Shown here: piece after piece, positions 13,224-20,998 of the stretch
Layout: the number at the start of each line of letters is the position of its first letter
Numbering within the stretch: the stretch's first letter is position 1
Source: a virus
IMG/VR virus record: IMGVR_UViG_3300017917_003628
Span: 1 to 30,803 of that record
Reading direction: 5' to 3' (one strand)
DNA: 30,803 nt
Notes under the pieces: model-generated
Seen by the model: the letters and a program-made list of their open reading frames with translations, nothing else
Told to the model about the DNA's origin: nothing
The model's database searches: none
Made by a program: the position numbers and the translations under genes

Positions 13224-15071
13224 TTATACTGTAACTATGCCAGCGTTTTTACGAACACGGTCTAATTCGTCTGGTTGTGGAATATCTGCTTCGTCTGGTT
13301 GTTGCGTTAATGTAGACGTTGCAGGACTAATGTTAGTCATACCGCTTGGTTGTCCATATGTTGGTGGCTCATTAGCAGTATCTTTAGGAAGTTGTGGTTC
13401 TTTGTTATTAGTTGTTGGAACACTTGTAGGTGTTGTTTTATTTTGTTGTACTGGTACGTTATCTTCAACACCATTATCACTAGCAACATCAGATATCTTT
13501 TGAACTTCTGTTAATGTTTTTAGTAATGGGCCCATTTCAACAGGATTACGCATATTACCACTTTCTTGTTGATAAGAGCGTAATTGTAAAAGTAATTCTG
13601 GATCTACCTTTTCTCGAACTTTGCCTGTGTCTGCTAATTTCTTAGCCTTTTTAGCCTTTACTTCAGTATCTATGTTAGTAGTTGCAGCAATAGTAGCTTC
13701 AGGAGTAATTGGTCTTCCAAAAATTCTTAATCTATGGTTTCCAATACCTCGACCAGGTGCAACATCTACTTTAACCTCTAATCTAAAATTAGCCAATGCA
13801 TCTTCTAAACTTGGTCCAAATTCTAATTCTTTCCAAGCTGTTTTAGCGTCAGGATTTAATATAACTAAAGTTTGATACTGTGCTCCGCCTTGAGCATGGT
13901 GAACAATACCGTTATAAATGTTAGTTACTGCTCGACTTGCGCCTTCTGGTGTTGAAATTTGATCAGTTAGAAAGTCGCCTGCTTTTTGATATGCTTGTCC
14001 AGTTAACTTGTATACTTGGTCTAATGCGGCATCCCATAAATTATCTTTTTTAAGTTGGGCTGTTACCTTTCTATTATCCATATCTGGCCAACCAGTGCCT
14101 TGTTCTGGATTCCAAGGTAATGGCTCACCATCAGACATGTATAAGTCAGATAAATTTAAGTCTGGTATAAAGCGTCCAAAAAATGTGCTAATAATAGCAC
14201 CGCTTGAACCACTGTCTTGTCCAAACTGTTTAACATCGTTTACCTTTAAACTTAGTAGCTGTTCCCATTCACCAATACGAATTTCTAAGTCTGCTTTAGT
14301 ACCTCGTTGGTCACCAACTCCATCTGTTTTAATTATAATAGGAGCACCTGGATTAGCATCTGCTTTTTCTAAGGCTTGTTGTACTTTTACCGATTCATTA
14401 ACATACGCAGCACATGCTTCTAATTTATCGTCTAAGGCCTTTACTCCATTTGGATATAATTTTTCTAAAGAGGCTCTATCGTTAATATATTGATCAATAG
14501 TTTGATTGTTTAAAGGCTTGTTGAAAGCCTTCATATCAATCGGACTTTTTTTGTTGCGTTTAACATTAGCGATTGCAAACCCACCCGGTGTAACATTTTT
14601 AACAAATGCTGATAATGCGTTATGAACATCTTTAGATTTGATATCAGTTTTGCTAGTAAAACGTGCAAACAATGCTGCGCCTAATATAGTTTCAGCAACT
14701 TCACCTTCGTTCCAAGGTTTTTTCTCTGCGCCTGTAAGTGTAGAAGCTCCGCCTTTTATTTCAGCACTTTTGTGAATCCACTTTACTGGAACTTTTAATT
14801 TATTTGGAAGTAGTGTAACTTCAGTTTCTTCAAGTTCCGCCGCAAGCCTTTTAAGCTCTCGCACATCATCCTTTGAAGCTCTAAACTGTTTTATGAAGGA
14901 TTTAATAACTTCTTTAGAAGCAGGAGACAGCTTTTGCCCGTGAGCTTTTTCGCCGTTTGGGCCAACTCCAACGTTTTCAGATTTTACTAATTTTTCTAAA
15001 TAGCCTTCCCAGCTACTCGTAGATGTACGTTGAAGTGTTGCTTCTGATAATTTAATCTCAATAAATCGCAT
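13224..15071 (-). CDS. Large phage protein with possible PD-(D/E)XK nuclease motif
   Basis: 615 aa; no signal peptide or membrane segment. An N-terminal helical region (1-100) is followed by GEVAETILGAALFARF at about 123-138, resembling the leading helix of restriction-endonuclease folds. Further on, GTKADLEIRIGEWEQLLSLK at 257-276 gives D261...S274-L-K276, compatible with a variant PD-(D/E)XK active site. About residues 480-600 are low-complexity, rich in Pro, Thr, Gln and Asn, like a linker in a structural protein. The last 15 residues are again charged. ATAAATA lies just upstream, suggesting late expression. It could be a virion-associated protein or a nuclease; I do not recognise the family. 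Confidence 0.4.
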   Translation of the reverse strand: MRFIEIKLSEATLQRTSTSSWEGYLEKLVKSENVGVGPNGEKAHGQKLSPASKEVIKSFIKQFRASKDDVRELKRLAAELEETEVTLLPNKLKVPVKWIHKSAEIKGGASTLTGAEKKPWNEGEVAETILGAALFARFTSKTDIKSKDVHNALSAFVKNVTPGGFAIANVKRNKKSPIDMKAFNKPLNNQTIDQYINDRASLEKLYPNGVKALDDKLEACAAYVNESVKVQQALEKADANPGAPIIIKTDGVGDQRGTKADLEIRIGEWEQLLSLKVNDVKQFGQDSGSSGAIISTFFGRFIPDLNLSDLYMSDGEPLPWNPEQGTGWPDMDNRKVTAQLKKDNLWDAALDQVYKLTGQAYQKAGDFLTDQISTPEGASRAVTNIYNGIVHHAQGGAQYQTLVILNPDAKTAWKELEFGPSLEDALANFRLEVKVDVAPGRGIGNHRLRIFGRPITPEATIAATTNIDTEVKAKKAKKLADTGKVREKVDPELLLQLRSYQQESGNMRNPVEMGPLLKTLTEVQKISDVASDNGVEDNVPVQQNKTTPTSVPTTNNKEPQLPKDTANEPPTYGQPSGMTNISPATSTLTQQPDEADIPQPDELDRVRKNAGIVTV

Positions 15072-15078
15072 AGTATAA

Positions 15079-15086
15079 TATTTATA
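15079..15086 (-). promoter_or_regulatory. Full TATAAATA late-type promoter
   Basis: The minus strand reads GTATAAATATTATACTATG, a full match to the T4 late consensus TATAAATA, ending 7 bases before the ATG of the 615-aa gene. GTATAA...TTATAC is also an inverted repeat. No ribosome-binding site fits between the motif and ATG, so the mRNA would have little leader; a transcript from upstream is also possible. Confidence 0.5.
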
Positions 15087-15771
15087 CTATATCTGGGAAC
15101 AAGCAATCCTGTATGAAAACACGTACATCTTCTTCGTCTAGCCCTAAACTAGCCATAACACGCGGTGTATGTGGGTTTTGTTTTTGATTAAATGCATAGT
15201 AATTCTGTGCATCTTTAGTATTTTCTGCTGTGTTATTTGTTTCTGCTACAGAATCTAAGTAATGTGCTAAAGTATCTTTAGCCATTAGGATAATTTGTTC
15301 TAGTTCTTCTTCTGCTTGTACATTTGCAGCCGCTACCATGCTAGGACTAAAAATATTAGTTGCCCACTCTGGTAGTTCGCGAACTTTACGCCACTCTAAA
15401 TTACTAACATAATCTGCAAACCATTCCATCATAGGATGGTTAGGATCTCCTGCTTTGCTGTAATCGTGGAAGCAACCGGTAATTTTGTTCTTACCTGCTA
15501 CAACGTCAAATCCGTATATTGGTGCTGGGTTATGTAAGTGCGGGAAGATGCAACAATGCATCATCCAAAGTCCTTTTGTATCTCGTGCATCAACTACATC
15601 AACGTGAGCACGACGATAAGCATTGCTGGTCCAAACACGATTGACCCAACCAGGCTGATTAAACCGATCCATTCCAGGTTCAAAAATTTCATTCCCAGTC
15701 CTGCTAAATTCACTCTCCAGGAGATGCTGAACTTCGATTAGGGTATCCCATACTTTACTCTGACTGGGCAT
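15082..15771 (-). CDS. pcyX: Ferredoxin-dependent bilin reductase (PcyX/PebS-like)
   Basis: 229 aa enzyme of the HY2/PcyA family, reducing biliverdin IX-alpha to a phycobilin with electrons from ferredoxin. The core MMHCCIFPHLHNPAPIYGFD keeps both PcyA active-site positions: His in MMHC (PcyA His88) and Asp in YGFD (PcyA Asp105), with the same 17-residue spacing; PebS enzymes differ at the His. That, and the apparent non-cyanobacterial host, favour PcyX, a phage-encoded reductase reported from marine phages of presumed alphaproteobacteria and shown to make phycoerythrobilin. The product is inferred, not shown. Its start lies 17 bases inside the heme oxygenase gene with AGAGG upstream, so the two are coupled. 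No ferredoxin gene is in the window. Confidence 0.85.
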   Translation of the reverse strand: MPSQSKVWDTLIEVQHLLESEFSRTGNEIFEPGMDRFNQPGWVNRVWTSNAYRRAHVDVVDARDTKGLWMMHCCIFPHLHNPAPIYGFDVVAGKNKITGCFHDYSKAGDPNHPMMEWFADYVSNLEWRKVRELPEWATNIFSPSMVAAANVQAEEELEQIILMAKDTLAHYLDSVAETNNTAENTKDAQNYYAFNQKQNPHTPRVMASLGLDEEDVRVFIQDCLFPDIV

Positions 15772-16336
15772 CGGGTGCCTCTTCTGCTTGATCGCCGACG
15801 ATAGTCATCATTTCTTCAAATAACCTTGCGGCAAATTCAAAAGCAATTTTTGCTTCTTCTGCCATATCGTCATTTAGTCTTGTGCGAATGACATCTTTAA
15901 TTGTTTCAGGATCATCACCGAACTGATAGTATTTCCCAGATCCGGGTACACGTTTAGCAATCATTTGTCCGCCTGACAAATCTCCCATGTGTCTAACATA
16001 CACATGAGCCATAATCTTATTCGGGTCTTGGTATATTGCTTTAAGATAATTTATATAATCGTTTACTACTGGTAGGATTGTTGGCTTTCCGTACTTTTCT
16101 TCATCCCACAATTCAACATAATCTGCAAGTATTGCCGGTGCTCTACGTATATCTGGAATTCCGTCAAATAGTCGATGCATCATAGCAAATGCTTCAAGTA
16201 CATCATACATCGGATGTTGATTAATTAAGTACGTTGCGTAGATTTTAGGATCTACATGACCTGAAAATAAAACTTTTACAAATGGCCTTGTTTCTGCTCT
16301 TCTGTGCTGCTCGTGTGTAAGTTCTTTAAGACTCAT
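15755..16336 (-). CDS. ho1: Heme oxygenase
   Basis: 193 aa, cleaving heme to biliverdin, CO and Fe2+ with ferredoxin as reductant. The proximal heme ligand is His11 in EQHRRAE (family pattern HxxAE), and the distal helix signature YVRHMGDLSGGQ is intact at about residues 108-125. The C-terminal 15 residues are acidic. Its ATG overlaps the ClpS stop (ATGA) and its end overlaps the bilin reductase start, so heme to bilin conversion is encoded as a coupled pair. In a non-photosynthetic host the purpose is unclear: iron release, CO or bilin signalling, or removal of heme are possible. Confidence 0.93.
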   Translation of the reverse strand: MSLKELTHEQHRRAETRPFVKVLFSGHVDPKIYATYLINQHPMYDVLEAFAMMHRLFDGIPDIRRAPAILADYVELWDEEKYGKPTILPVVNDYINYLKAIYQDPNKIMAHVYVRHMGDLSGGQMIAKRVPGSGKYYQFGDDPETIKDVIRTRLNDDMAEEAKIAFEFAARLFEEMMTIVGDQAEEAPDAQSE

Positions 16337-16635
16337 TCTTCTTCCAATTTAATTTGTAATGGGTAACCATTTGATCTAGCCTGAGATGTTGCCTCTACTG
16401 CTTTTGCTTCAGCTATTTCAAAACTATAAACGCCAGCAATACCACTACCTGTTTCGTGGACTTGTAACATAATGTCTCTAGCAGTATCTACAGTATGCTT
16501 GAATATTTCAACTAAGACAGAAATAACAAATTCCATAGGAGTAGAATCGTCGTTAAGTAAAATAACTTTCCAACGCTTTGGTTCGGAAATCTTTACTTTA
16601 ATTTTTTCATCTAGTTGGATGTCTGTACTTGGCAT
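16333..16635 (-). CDS. clpS: ClpS adaptor
   Basis: 100 aa. ClpS binds the ClpA N-domain, delivers N-degron substrates to ClpAP and disfavours degradation of ssrA-tagged proteins. The family signatures are intact: WKVILLNDDSTPMEFVISVL (residues about 22-41, with the NDD and Met-Glu-Phe-Val of the N-degron pocket) and VHETGSGIAGVYSFEIAEAK. The first 15 residues are the usual acidic flexible arm. Phages of marine bacteria sometimes carry clpS; here it stands beside hsp20 and dnaK and in a genome region that also encodes a tmRNA. Confidence 0.95.
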   Translation of the reverse strand: MPSTDIQLDEKIKVKISEPKRWKVILLNDDSTPMEFVISVLVEIFKHTVDTARDIMLQVHETGSGIAGVYSFEIAEAKAVEATSQARSNGYPLQIKLEEE

Positions 16636-16654
16636 TTTACTCTCTTTTAGTAGT

Positions 16655-16672
16655 GGGGGAGTTTCCTCCCCC
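16655..16672 (-). promoter_or_regulatory. GAAA-tetraloop hairpin in the clpS leader
   Basis: GGGGGAG-GAAA-CTCCCCC is a 7-bp GC-rich stem with a stable GAAA loop, about 20 bases before the clpS ATG. It is followed by ACTACTAAAAGAGAG, not by a T-run, so it is more likely an mRNA processing or stability element than a terminator. Similar strong hairpins precede hsp20 and dnaK. Confidence 0.55.
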
Positions 16673-16684
16673 GGGTTTCAAAAC

Positions 16685-17116
16685 TTATTTAATCTCAATT
16701 GTACGAGGCTTTAGTGCTTCTGGAACAATACGCTCAATTTGAATCTTAAGCATACCGTCCTTATGCTCTGCACCTTTAACTTCCATATACTCTGCAAGAG
16801 TAAATGTCTGTTCAAAGTCACGTGCGGCTAAACCACGATGCAAATATTCTTTAGTGTCATTTACATCTATTGATTTAGTTCCAATAATTGTTAGTTGGTC
16901 TTGATCAACTTCTACTGTAATTTCTTCTTTAGTAAATCCAGCAACGGCTACTTCAATACCATATTGGTTTTCACTATACTTTACAATATTGTGAGGAGGA
17001 TAGTTTCCATTTTGGTTTCCTTGGAAGAAACGATCGTTAAAAACTCGATCAAATCCTACTAGTGCTCTATTTAAATGTGCAAGAGCTTGTGCATCAATAG
17101 TTCTTAATTGTGTCAT
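16685..17116 (-). CDS. hsp20: Small heat-shock protein Hsp20 (IbpA-like)
   Basis: 143 aa ATP-independent holdase. Alpha-crystallin domain about residues 37-130: YGIEVAVAGFTKEEITVEVD, then LTIIGTKS, then the FEQTFTLAEYMEVKGAEHKD GMLKIQIER region with the A-x-x-x-G-M-L signature. The N-terminal arm (LNRALVGFDRVFNDRF) resembles IbpA. The C-terminal extension has no clear IxI motif, although TIEIK may serve. It sits between dnaK and clpS on the same strand with its own GGAG ribosome-binding site. Small Hsps are known in T4-like marine phages. Confidence 0.95.
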   Translation of the reverse strand: MTQLRTIDAQALAHLNRALVGFDRVFNDRFFQGNQNGNYPPHNIVKYSENQYGIEVAVAGFTKEEITVEVDQDQLTIIGTKSIDVNDTKEYLHRGLAARDFEQTFTLAEYMEVKGAEHKDGMLKIQIERIVPEALKPRTIEIK

Positions 17117-17145
17117 TTTATATCTCCTTAATTAAGCAAGATTGT

Positions 17146-17173
17146 TGTAGGGCCCGACCATCGGCACCCTACA
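17146..17173 (-). promoter_or_regulatory. Hairpin in the hsp20 leader
   Basis: Minus-strand TGTAGGG and CCCTACA form a 7-bp outer stem around an inner CCGA/TCGG stem. It is followed by ATCTTGCTTAATTAAGGAG and the hsp20 start. The dnaK leader (19118-19138) has the same design: a TGTAGG hairpin, then TTCTTGCTTAATTTAAGGAG. No T-run follows either, so these look like paired regulatory or processing elements rather than terminators. Confidence 0.5.
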
Positions 17174-17184
17174 TTTTTATTATA

Positions 17185-19086
17185 TTACTTCTTTTCTTCT
17201 GCATCAACCTCTTTGAACTCCGCGTTAACGGTTTGTTCCCCTGGGTTGCTAGGGTTTGATTCGGCTTGTGCCTTAGCTTGTTTTTTGGTAAGCACAGGAC
17301 TTGCCGCTTCAAATAATGTTTGAACTGCTTTATTGATAGCTTCAACATCTTCGCCGTTACGAGATGTTTCAACTTCTTTAATAGCATCTTCAAATTTTGT
17401 TTTTTCCTCATCAGTAAGTTGATCTTTGAATTCTTCAAAGTCTTTCTTTAGAGAATGAGTTGCACTTTCAGATTGGTTTTTAGCATCGATAAGTTCACGT
17501 GCTTTCTTATCAGCTTCAGCATTTGCTTCGGCTTCACGAATCATACGATCAATATCGTCTTTGCTTAAACCAGAATCTGATTTAATTGTAATTTTATTTT
17601 CTTTGCCAGTGCCCTTGTCTTTAGCAGAGATATTCATAATACCGTTTGCGTCGATATCAAAGGTAACTTCAATTTGTGGCATACCGCGTGGAGCTGGATT
17701 AATGCCGTCTAGTTTAAATTCACCAAGTAGTTTGTTGTACTTGAATAATTCACGTTCACCTTGAGCCACTTTAATATCAACTGCTGGTTGATTGTCTTCT
17801 GCGGTTGAGAATGTTTGGCTAGCCTTAGTTGGGATAGTTGTGTTCTTTTGGATTAGCTTGGTAAACACTCCGCCCATTGTTTCAATACCTAATGACAATG
17901 GTGTAACGTCTAGCAATAGCACGTCTGTCTTGTCGCCTGCTAGAACAGCACCTTGAATTGCAGCACCTGCGGCAACTGCTTCGTCTGGGTTAACATCTTT
18001 GCGTGGTGCCTTGCCAAAAAGTTTTTCAACTGCTTCTTGAACTTTAGGCATGCGTGTTTGACCACCAACTAAGATAACTTCGTCAATATCTGCGGCTGTA
18101 ACATTTGCGTCCTTCATAGCAACTTTACATGGTTCAATTGAACGCTTGATTAGATCCTCTACCATTGCTTCAAACTTAGCACGAGTGATAGTTACATTCA
18201 TGTGCTTAGGACCGCTTGCATCAGCTGTAATGTATGGCAAGTTAACACTTGTACTTGCTGTGCTAGATAATTCAATCTTAGCCTTTTCAGCAGATTCTTT
18301 TAGACGTTGCAAGGCAAGCATGTCGGTTTTAAGATCAATACCGTTTTCTTTCTTGAACTCTGCAACTAGATAATCCATAATTGCTTGGTCGAAGTCTTCA
18401 CCACCAAGGAATGTGTCACCGTTAGTGCTTAAAACTTCAATTTGTTTATCGCCGTCGATATTTGCAATTTCAATGATCGAGATGTCGAAAGTACCGCCAC
18501 CAAGGTCGTAAACAGCCACTTTGCGATCACGCTTATCAGCTTTATCAACACCATAAGCAAGAGCTGCCGCAGTAGGCTCGTTAATAATACGGAGTACTTC
18601 CAAGCCGGCGATTTTACCAGCGTCCTTTGTAGCTTGTCTTTGACTGTCGTTAAAGTATGCGGGAACCGTGATAACCGCTTTAGAAACTGTTTCACCTAAA
18701 TAGTCCTCTGCTGTTTTTTTCATCTTACGCAAAACTTCTGCGCTGATTTGTGGAGGAGCAAGTTTTTCACCATTTGCCTCTACCCATGCATCTCCGTTGT
18801 CTGCTTTAACAATAGAGTATGGCATCAAGTCGATGTCTTTTTGTACAGCCTGTTCATCAAACTTACGTCCGATTAAACGCTTGGCTGCATATATTGTGTT
18901 TTTTGGATTTGTTACTGCTTGTCGCTTTGCTGTCGCACCAACTAAGATTTCGTTGTTAGCATAAGCAACAATTGATGGTGTTGTTCTAGCACCCTCGCTG
19001 TTTTCAATTACTTTAGCAACTCCGTTTTCTAGGATTGCTACACAGCTATTTGTTGTACCTAAGTCGATACCGATGATTTTGCTCAT
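17185..19086 (-). CDS. dnaK: DnaK (Hsp70) chaperone
   Basis: 633 aa, full length. N-terminal ATPase domain with [15 protein letters not shown] phosphate-binding loop, the [17 protein letters not shown] segment and [11 protein letters not shown]; interdomain linker region [19 protein letters not shown]; substrate-binding beta domain; helical lid; C-terminus [12 protein letters not shown] instead of the exact EEVD-type end. No residue loss is apparent. No dnaJ or grpE is in the window, so it would rely on host cochaperones or on copies elsewhere. A complete Hsp70 is unusual cargo for a phage. Preceded by AAGGAG and a hairpin leader like that of hsp20; an ATAAATA motif lies at 19142-19148 over the mazG stop. 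Confidence 0.98.
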   Translation of the reverse strand: MSKIIGIDLGTTNSCVAILENGVAKVIENSEGARTTPSIVAYANNEILVGATAKRQAVTNPKNTIYAAKRLIGRKFDEQAVQKDIDLMPYSIVKADNGDAWVEANGEKLAPPQISAEVLRKMKKTAEDYLGETVSKAVITVPAYFNDSQRQATKDAGKIAGLEVLRIINEPTAAALAYGVDKADKRDRKVAVYDLGGGTFDISIIEIANIDGDKQIEVLSTNGDTFLGGEDFDQAIMDYLVAEFKKENGIDLKTDMLALQRLKESAEKAKIELSSTASTSVNLPYITADASGPKHMNVTITRAKFEAMVEDLIKRSIEPCKVAMKDANVTAADIDEVILVGGQTRMPKVQEAVEKLFGKAPRKDVNPDEAVAAGAAIQGAVLAGDKTDVLLLDVTPLSLGIETMGGVFTKLIQKNTTIPTKASQTFSTAEDNQPAVDIKVAQGERELFKYNKLLGEFKLDGINPAPRGMPQIEVTFDIDANGIMNISAKDKGTGKENKITIKSDSGLSKDDIDRMIREAEANAEADKKARELIDAKNQSESATHSLKKDFEEFKDQLTDEEKTKFEDAIKEVETSRNGEDVEAINKAVQTLFEAASPVLTKKQAKAQAESNPSNPGEQTVNAEFKEVDAEEKK

Positions 19087-19117
19087 ATTGTTTTCTCCTT
19101 AAATTAAGCAAGAATAA

Positions 19118-19138
19118 TGTAAGCCCGAAGCGCCTACA
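19118..19138 (-). promoter_or_regulatory. UUCG-type hairpin in the dnaK leader
   Basis: TGTAGGC(G)C-TTCG-GGCTTACA folds as an 8-bp stem with one bulged G and one G-U pair, closed by a C(UUCG)G tetraloop, a very stable loop frequent in T4-like phage mRNAs. It is followed by TTATTCTTGCTTAATTTAAGGAG and the dnaK ATG. The AATTTAAGGAG part mirrors the hsp20 leader. It may protect mRNA 5' ends or limit readthrough. Confidence 0.5.
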
Positions 19139-19145
19139 ATTTTAT

Positions 19146-19436
19146 TTATGCCTGTTCTTTCTGATCTTTGAAAATATTTGACCAGATTTTTAACTTTTCA
19201 CGTTTAGCTTCTGCGGCTTTTTCAATATTGCTAAAACTAACAATATCGAGCTCTTGTAGAATATCTACCATTGCTTGTAAATCGCCTAATTCTTCTTCTA
19301 AATGTTCTCTATTAGTTTTAGGTTTTCCAGGCTTTAAATTATCTAACCCAAATCGACTAATTTTACTAACTGCTTGAATTACTTCAGCACATTCTTCTTG
19401 TAGAATGTCCATTACTTCTTTTGTTTGATTGTCCAT
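19146..19436 (-). CDS. mazG: MazG-like nucleotide pyrophosphohydrolase
   Basis: 96 aa from the ATG at 19436, chosen because AAAGG lies 8 bases upstream. An all-alpha NTP pyrophosphatase with the metal motif ExxE near residues 9-13 (LQEECAEVIQAVSKISRFG) and ExxD downstream (LEEELGDLQAMVDIL). The small single-domain form is common in marine phages, where it may hydrolyse (d)NTPs or influence stringent-response nucleotides. It starts 5 bases after the exonuclease stop, so they are cotranscribed. Confidence 0.88.
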   Translation of the reverse strand: MDNQTKEVMDILQEECAEVIQAVSKISRFGLDNLKPGKPKTNREHLEEELGDLQAMVDILQELDIVSFSNIEKAAEAKREKLKIWSNIFKDQKEQA

Positions 19437-19440
19437 TATA

Positions 19441-20022
19441 TTACCTTTGATTTGCAAATGGGGCTATGTAGTTGCCATCTTTTGTAGTGCTAGTTCGCAA
19501 TGTATTATAAACATTTTGAATGCCTACTGCTTGATTCCATGCATCTTCTAGCGCATGGTGAGCTGTAACTGGCGGACGCTTAGGGTCAATACCTAAATCA
19601 AATGCTGTTCTTACATCTCTTACTTCCCAGAATTTCCAAGGAATAGCTCTGCCTACTTTACGGAATACATGCTCGCAGATTACTATGTCAAAACAAGCAC
19701 CGTTAGACCAAACACGTTTAGCACCCCAGCAGAATTTATATAACTGTCGAAATGCTTCTTCTATATCCATACGGCCTTCTGGATCAAATGCGGCGGCTTG
19801 TGCCTCTTTACTTTGATTTGCCCACCAGGCAATAGTATCGTCGTTTGTAACTAACCCAATCCTATCACAACTGTCTAAGTCAACTTTGACATAAAAACTT
19901 TCCATTTCGGGCTCTTGAAGTTCTTTTCCAAACGGATCAAATTTAACAGCGCCTATGGTAAGAATGGCGGCATCCGGAGATGTCGCCAATGTTTCTAAGT
20001 CAATCATTATATCTGTTAGCAT
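19441..20022 (-). CDS. dexA: DEDDh 3'-5' exonuclease (DexA-like)
   Basis: 193 aa exonuclease of the RNase T/DnaQ superfamily. Catalytic set: IDLET (Asp8, Glu10), a middle Asp in NGACFDIVICEH, and the ExoIII motif AHHALEDA, with the His and Asp five residues apart. Residues such as TIAWWANQSKEAQAAAF and the RVWSNGACFD segment are typical of the phage DexA/Rv2179c-type group, active on RNA or single-stranded DNA ends. Expressed from a sigma70-type promoter just upstream; first gene of a possible mazG-dnaK transcript. Confidence 0.88.
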   Translation of the reverse strand: MLTDIMIDLETLATSPDAAILTIGAVKFDPFGKELQEPEMESFYVKVDLDSCDRIGLVTNDDTIAWWANQSKEAQAAAFDPEGRMDIEEAFRQLYKFCWGAKRVWSNGACFDIVICEHVFRKVGRAIPWKFWEVRDVRTAFDLGIDPKRPPVTAHHALEDAWNQAVGIQNVYNTLRTSTTKDGNYIAPFANQR

Positions 20023-20050
20023 GTAAACTCTTTCTTTATTATGAGTTTAT

Positions 20051-20079
20051 ATTTTAGCAGAAATACACGATTATGTCAA
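20051..20079 (-). promoter_or_regulatory. Sigma70-type promoter, exonuclease-mazG-dnaK unit
   Basis: TTGACA (20079-20074) is followed after exactly 17 bases by TAAAAT (20056-20051), a near-consensus host promoter. Transcription would begin about 20 bases before the exonuclease ATG at 20022. This suggests early expression of the exonuclease and the genes behind it. Confidence 0.7.
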
Positions 20080-20306
20080 TATAGTTTTGGTGGTAATTGC
20101 TCTTTTTGGAGCTTTTTCTTCCAACGAGCTTTAGCTGCGCCTTTTTTGCGTTTGCGCTCAGTTGTTGGTTTTTCGTAAAATTCTTTTTTGCGTAATGTAT
20201 CTAATGTTCCCGCATCTTCTACTTTACGTTTGAATCTACGTAATGCTTGGTTGATGTTTTCGTTATCTCTAACGGTAACACCGGTACCTTTACTCTTGTG
20301 GTTCAT
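20076..20306 (-). CDS. rpsU: Ribosomal protein bS21
   Basis: 76 aa. bS21 sits on the 30S platform near the anti-Shine-Dalgarno and affects initiation. The family core is clear: [20 protein letters not shown], then [20 protein letters not shown] and a basic tail. Phage-encoded bS21 is well known in pelagiphages and large phages and may bias ribosomes to phage mRNA. It carries about ten extra N-terminal residues (MNHKSKGTG). Start lies inside the end of the upstream gene (overlap 17 bases). Confidence 0.93.
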   Translation of the reverse strand: MNHKSKGTGVTVRDNENINQALRRFKRKVEDAGTLDTLRKKEFYEKPTTERKRKKGAAKARWKKKLQKEQLPPKLY

Positions 20307-20700
20307 CGTCTTCCTCTTCTGGGTTTGTTAATGATTCGATTATCCAATCCAAATTATAAATCCTATTTTTACTGATAAGATTATACGGAGTAGTTTCGTC
20401 ACTAGTTATATAGTGAGAATTAGGATTGGCCAACATAAATGTGACAAACTTTTTGGTTATATCATCACAATTATCAATGTCAATTATAACTACATCAACT
20501 TGCTGTGCAATACTAAGCAACCAACTAGTGTCGGTTTCTTCTTGATCATAGATAAACACATTAAGGTCATCAATGCTTTTGCTTAATATTGTTTGAAATT
20601 GTTGTTTTACGTAGACTGAAGGTTTAACTAACAGATAACTAATATTCAGATTGAATAATTTATCCGGTGGTGTTATTAGTGTTATTTTTCCTAAGTTCAT
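20290..20700 (-). CDS. Phage protein of unknown function
   Basis: 136 aa, soluble, with an acidic C-terminus ([11 protein letters not shown]). Alternating hydrophobic and polar stretches ([31 protein letters not shown]) suggest a small alpha/beta, Rossmann-like or receiver-like fold, but no catalytic motif is clear. It overlaps bS21 at its end and the frameshift extension of the preceding gene at its start, so it is in a tight translational chain. Confidence 0.6.
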   Translation of the reverse strand: MNLGKITLITPPDKLFNLNISYLLVKPSVYVKQQFQTILSKSIDDLNVFIYDQEETDTSWLLSIAQQVDVVIIDIDNCDDITKKFVTFMLANPNSHYITSDETTPYNLISKNRIYNLDWIIESLTNPEEEDDEPQE

Positions 20701-20998
20701 AAATTCCGTTTACAAAGTGTTCTATCTTGTCGGGCGAGTAATTAGCAAACTTTGGTCCTTTTGTTTTAGTCTCATTAATAAATGCTACTAATGCAGGATC
20801 CGTTGTCTCATCTAAAATAAGATCATTAAAGTTTGCTATGCCGTAAAGTCTATACAGTTCGTCTTTGGCTTTAATACCTCTACGCTCTAAAATTCTAGAC
20901 CAAATAGTTCCAGAACCTTGTTCTGCATTTTGTACGTAGCCCTCTACTCCCTGTTCTTGATCTGGATTTTCCCCTGATCGTCCTTCGTCATGTAAGTC
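20660..20998 (-). CDS. -1 frame extension of the 20944-22182 protein
   Basis: From the G after the A9 run (20998) to a TAA at 20660 there are 112 sense codons in the -1 frame, giving a well-formed protein (for example GSGTIWSRILERRGIKAKDE, then a helical part with ALVAFINETKTKGPKF and [14 protein letters not shown]). The stretch contains no ATG, GTG or TTG codon in this frame, so it cannot start on its own; it is reached by a -1 slip at A_AAA_AAG (21004-20998), the same heptamer as E. coli dnaX. The product would be about 507 aa (395 + 112). It overlaps the next gene start by 41 bases. An assembly or sequencing indel in the A9 run is the alternative. Confidence 0.65.
   Translation of the reverse strand, partial: DLHDEGRSGENPDQEQGVEGYVQNAEQGSGTIWSRILERRGIKAKDELYRLYGIANFNDLILDETTDPALVAFINETKTKGPKFANYSPDKIEHFVNGIYELRKNNTNNTTG

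Noticed and set aside
14008-14493. 161-aa plus-strand frame opposite the 615-aa gene
   Set aside because: Antisense shadow; no start signal, and the minus-strand gene has clear protein features.
17169-17438. 89-aa Lys-rich frame inside dnaK
   Set aside because: A shifted-frame shadow of the DnaK C-terminal region; the zero frame is an intact DnaK.
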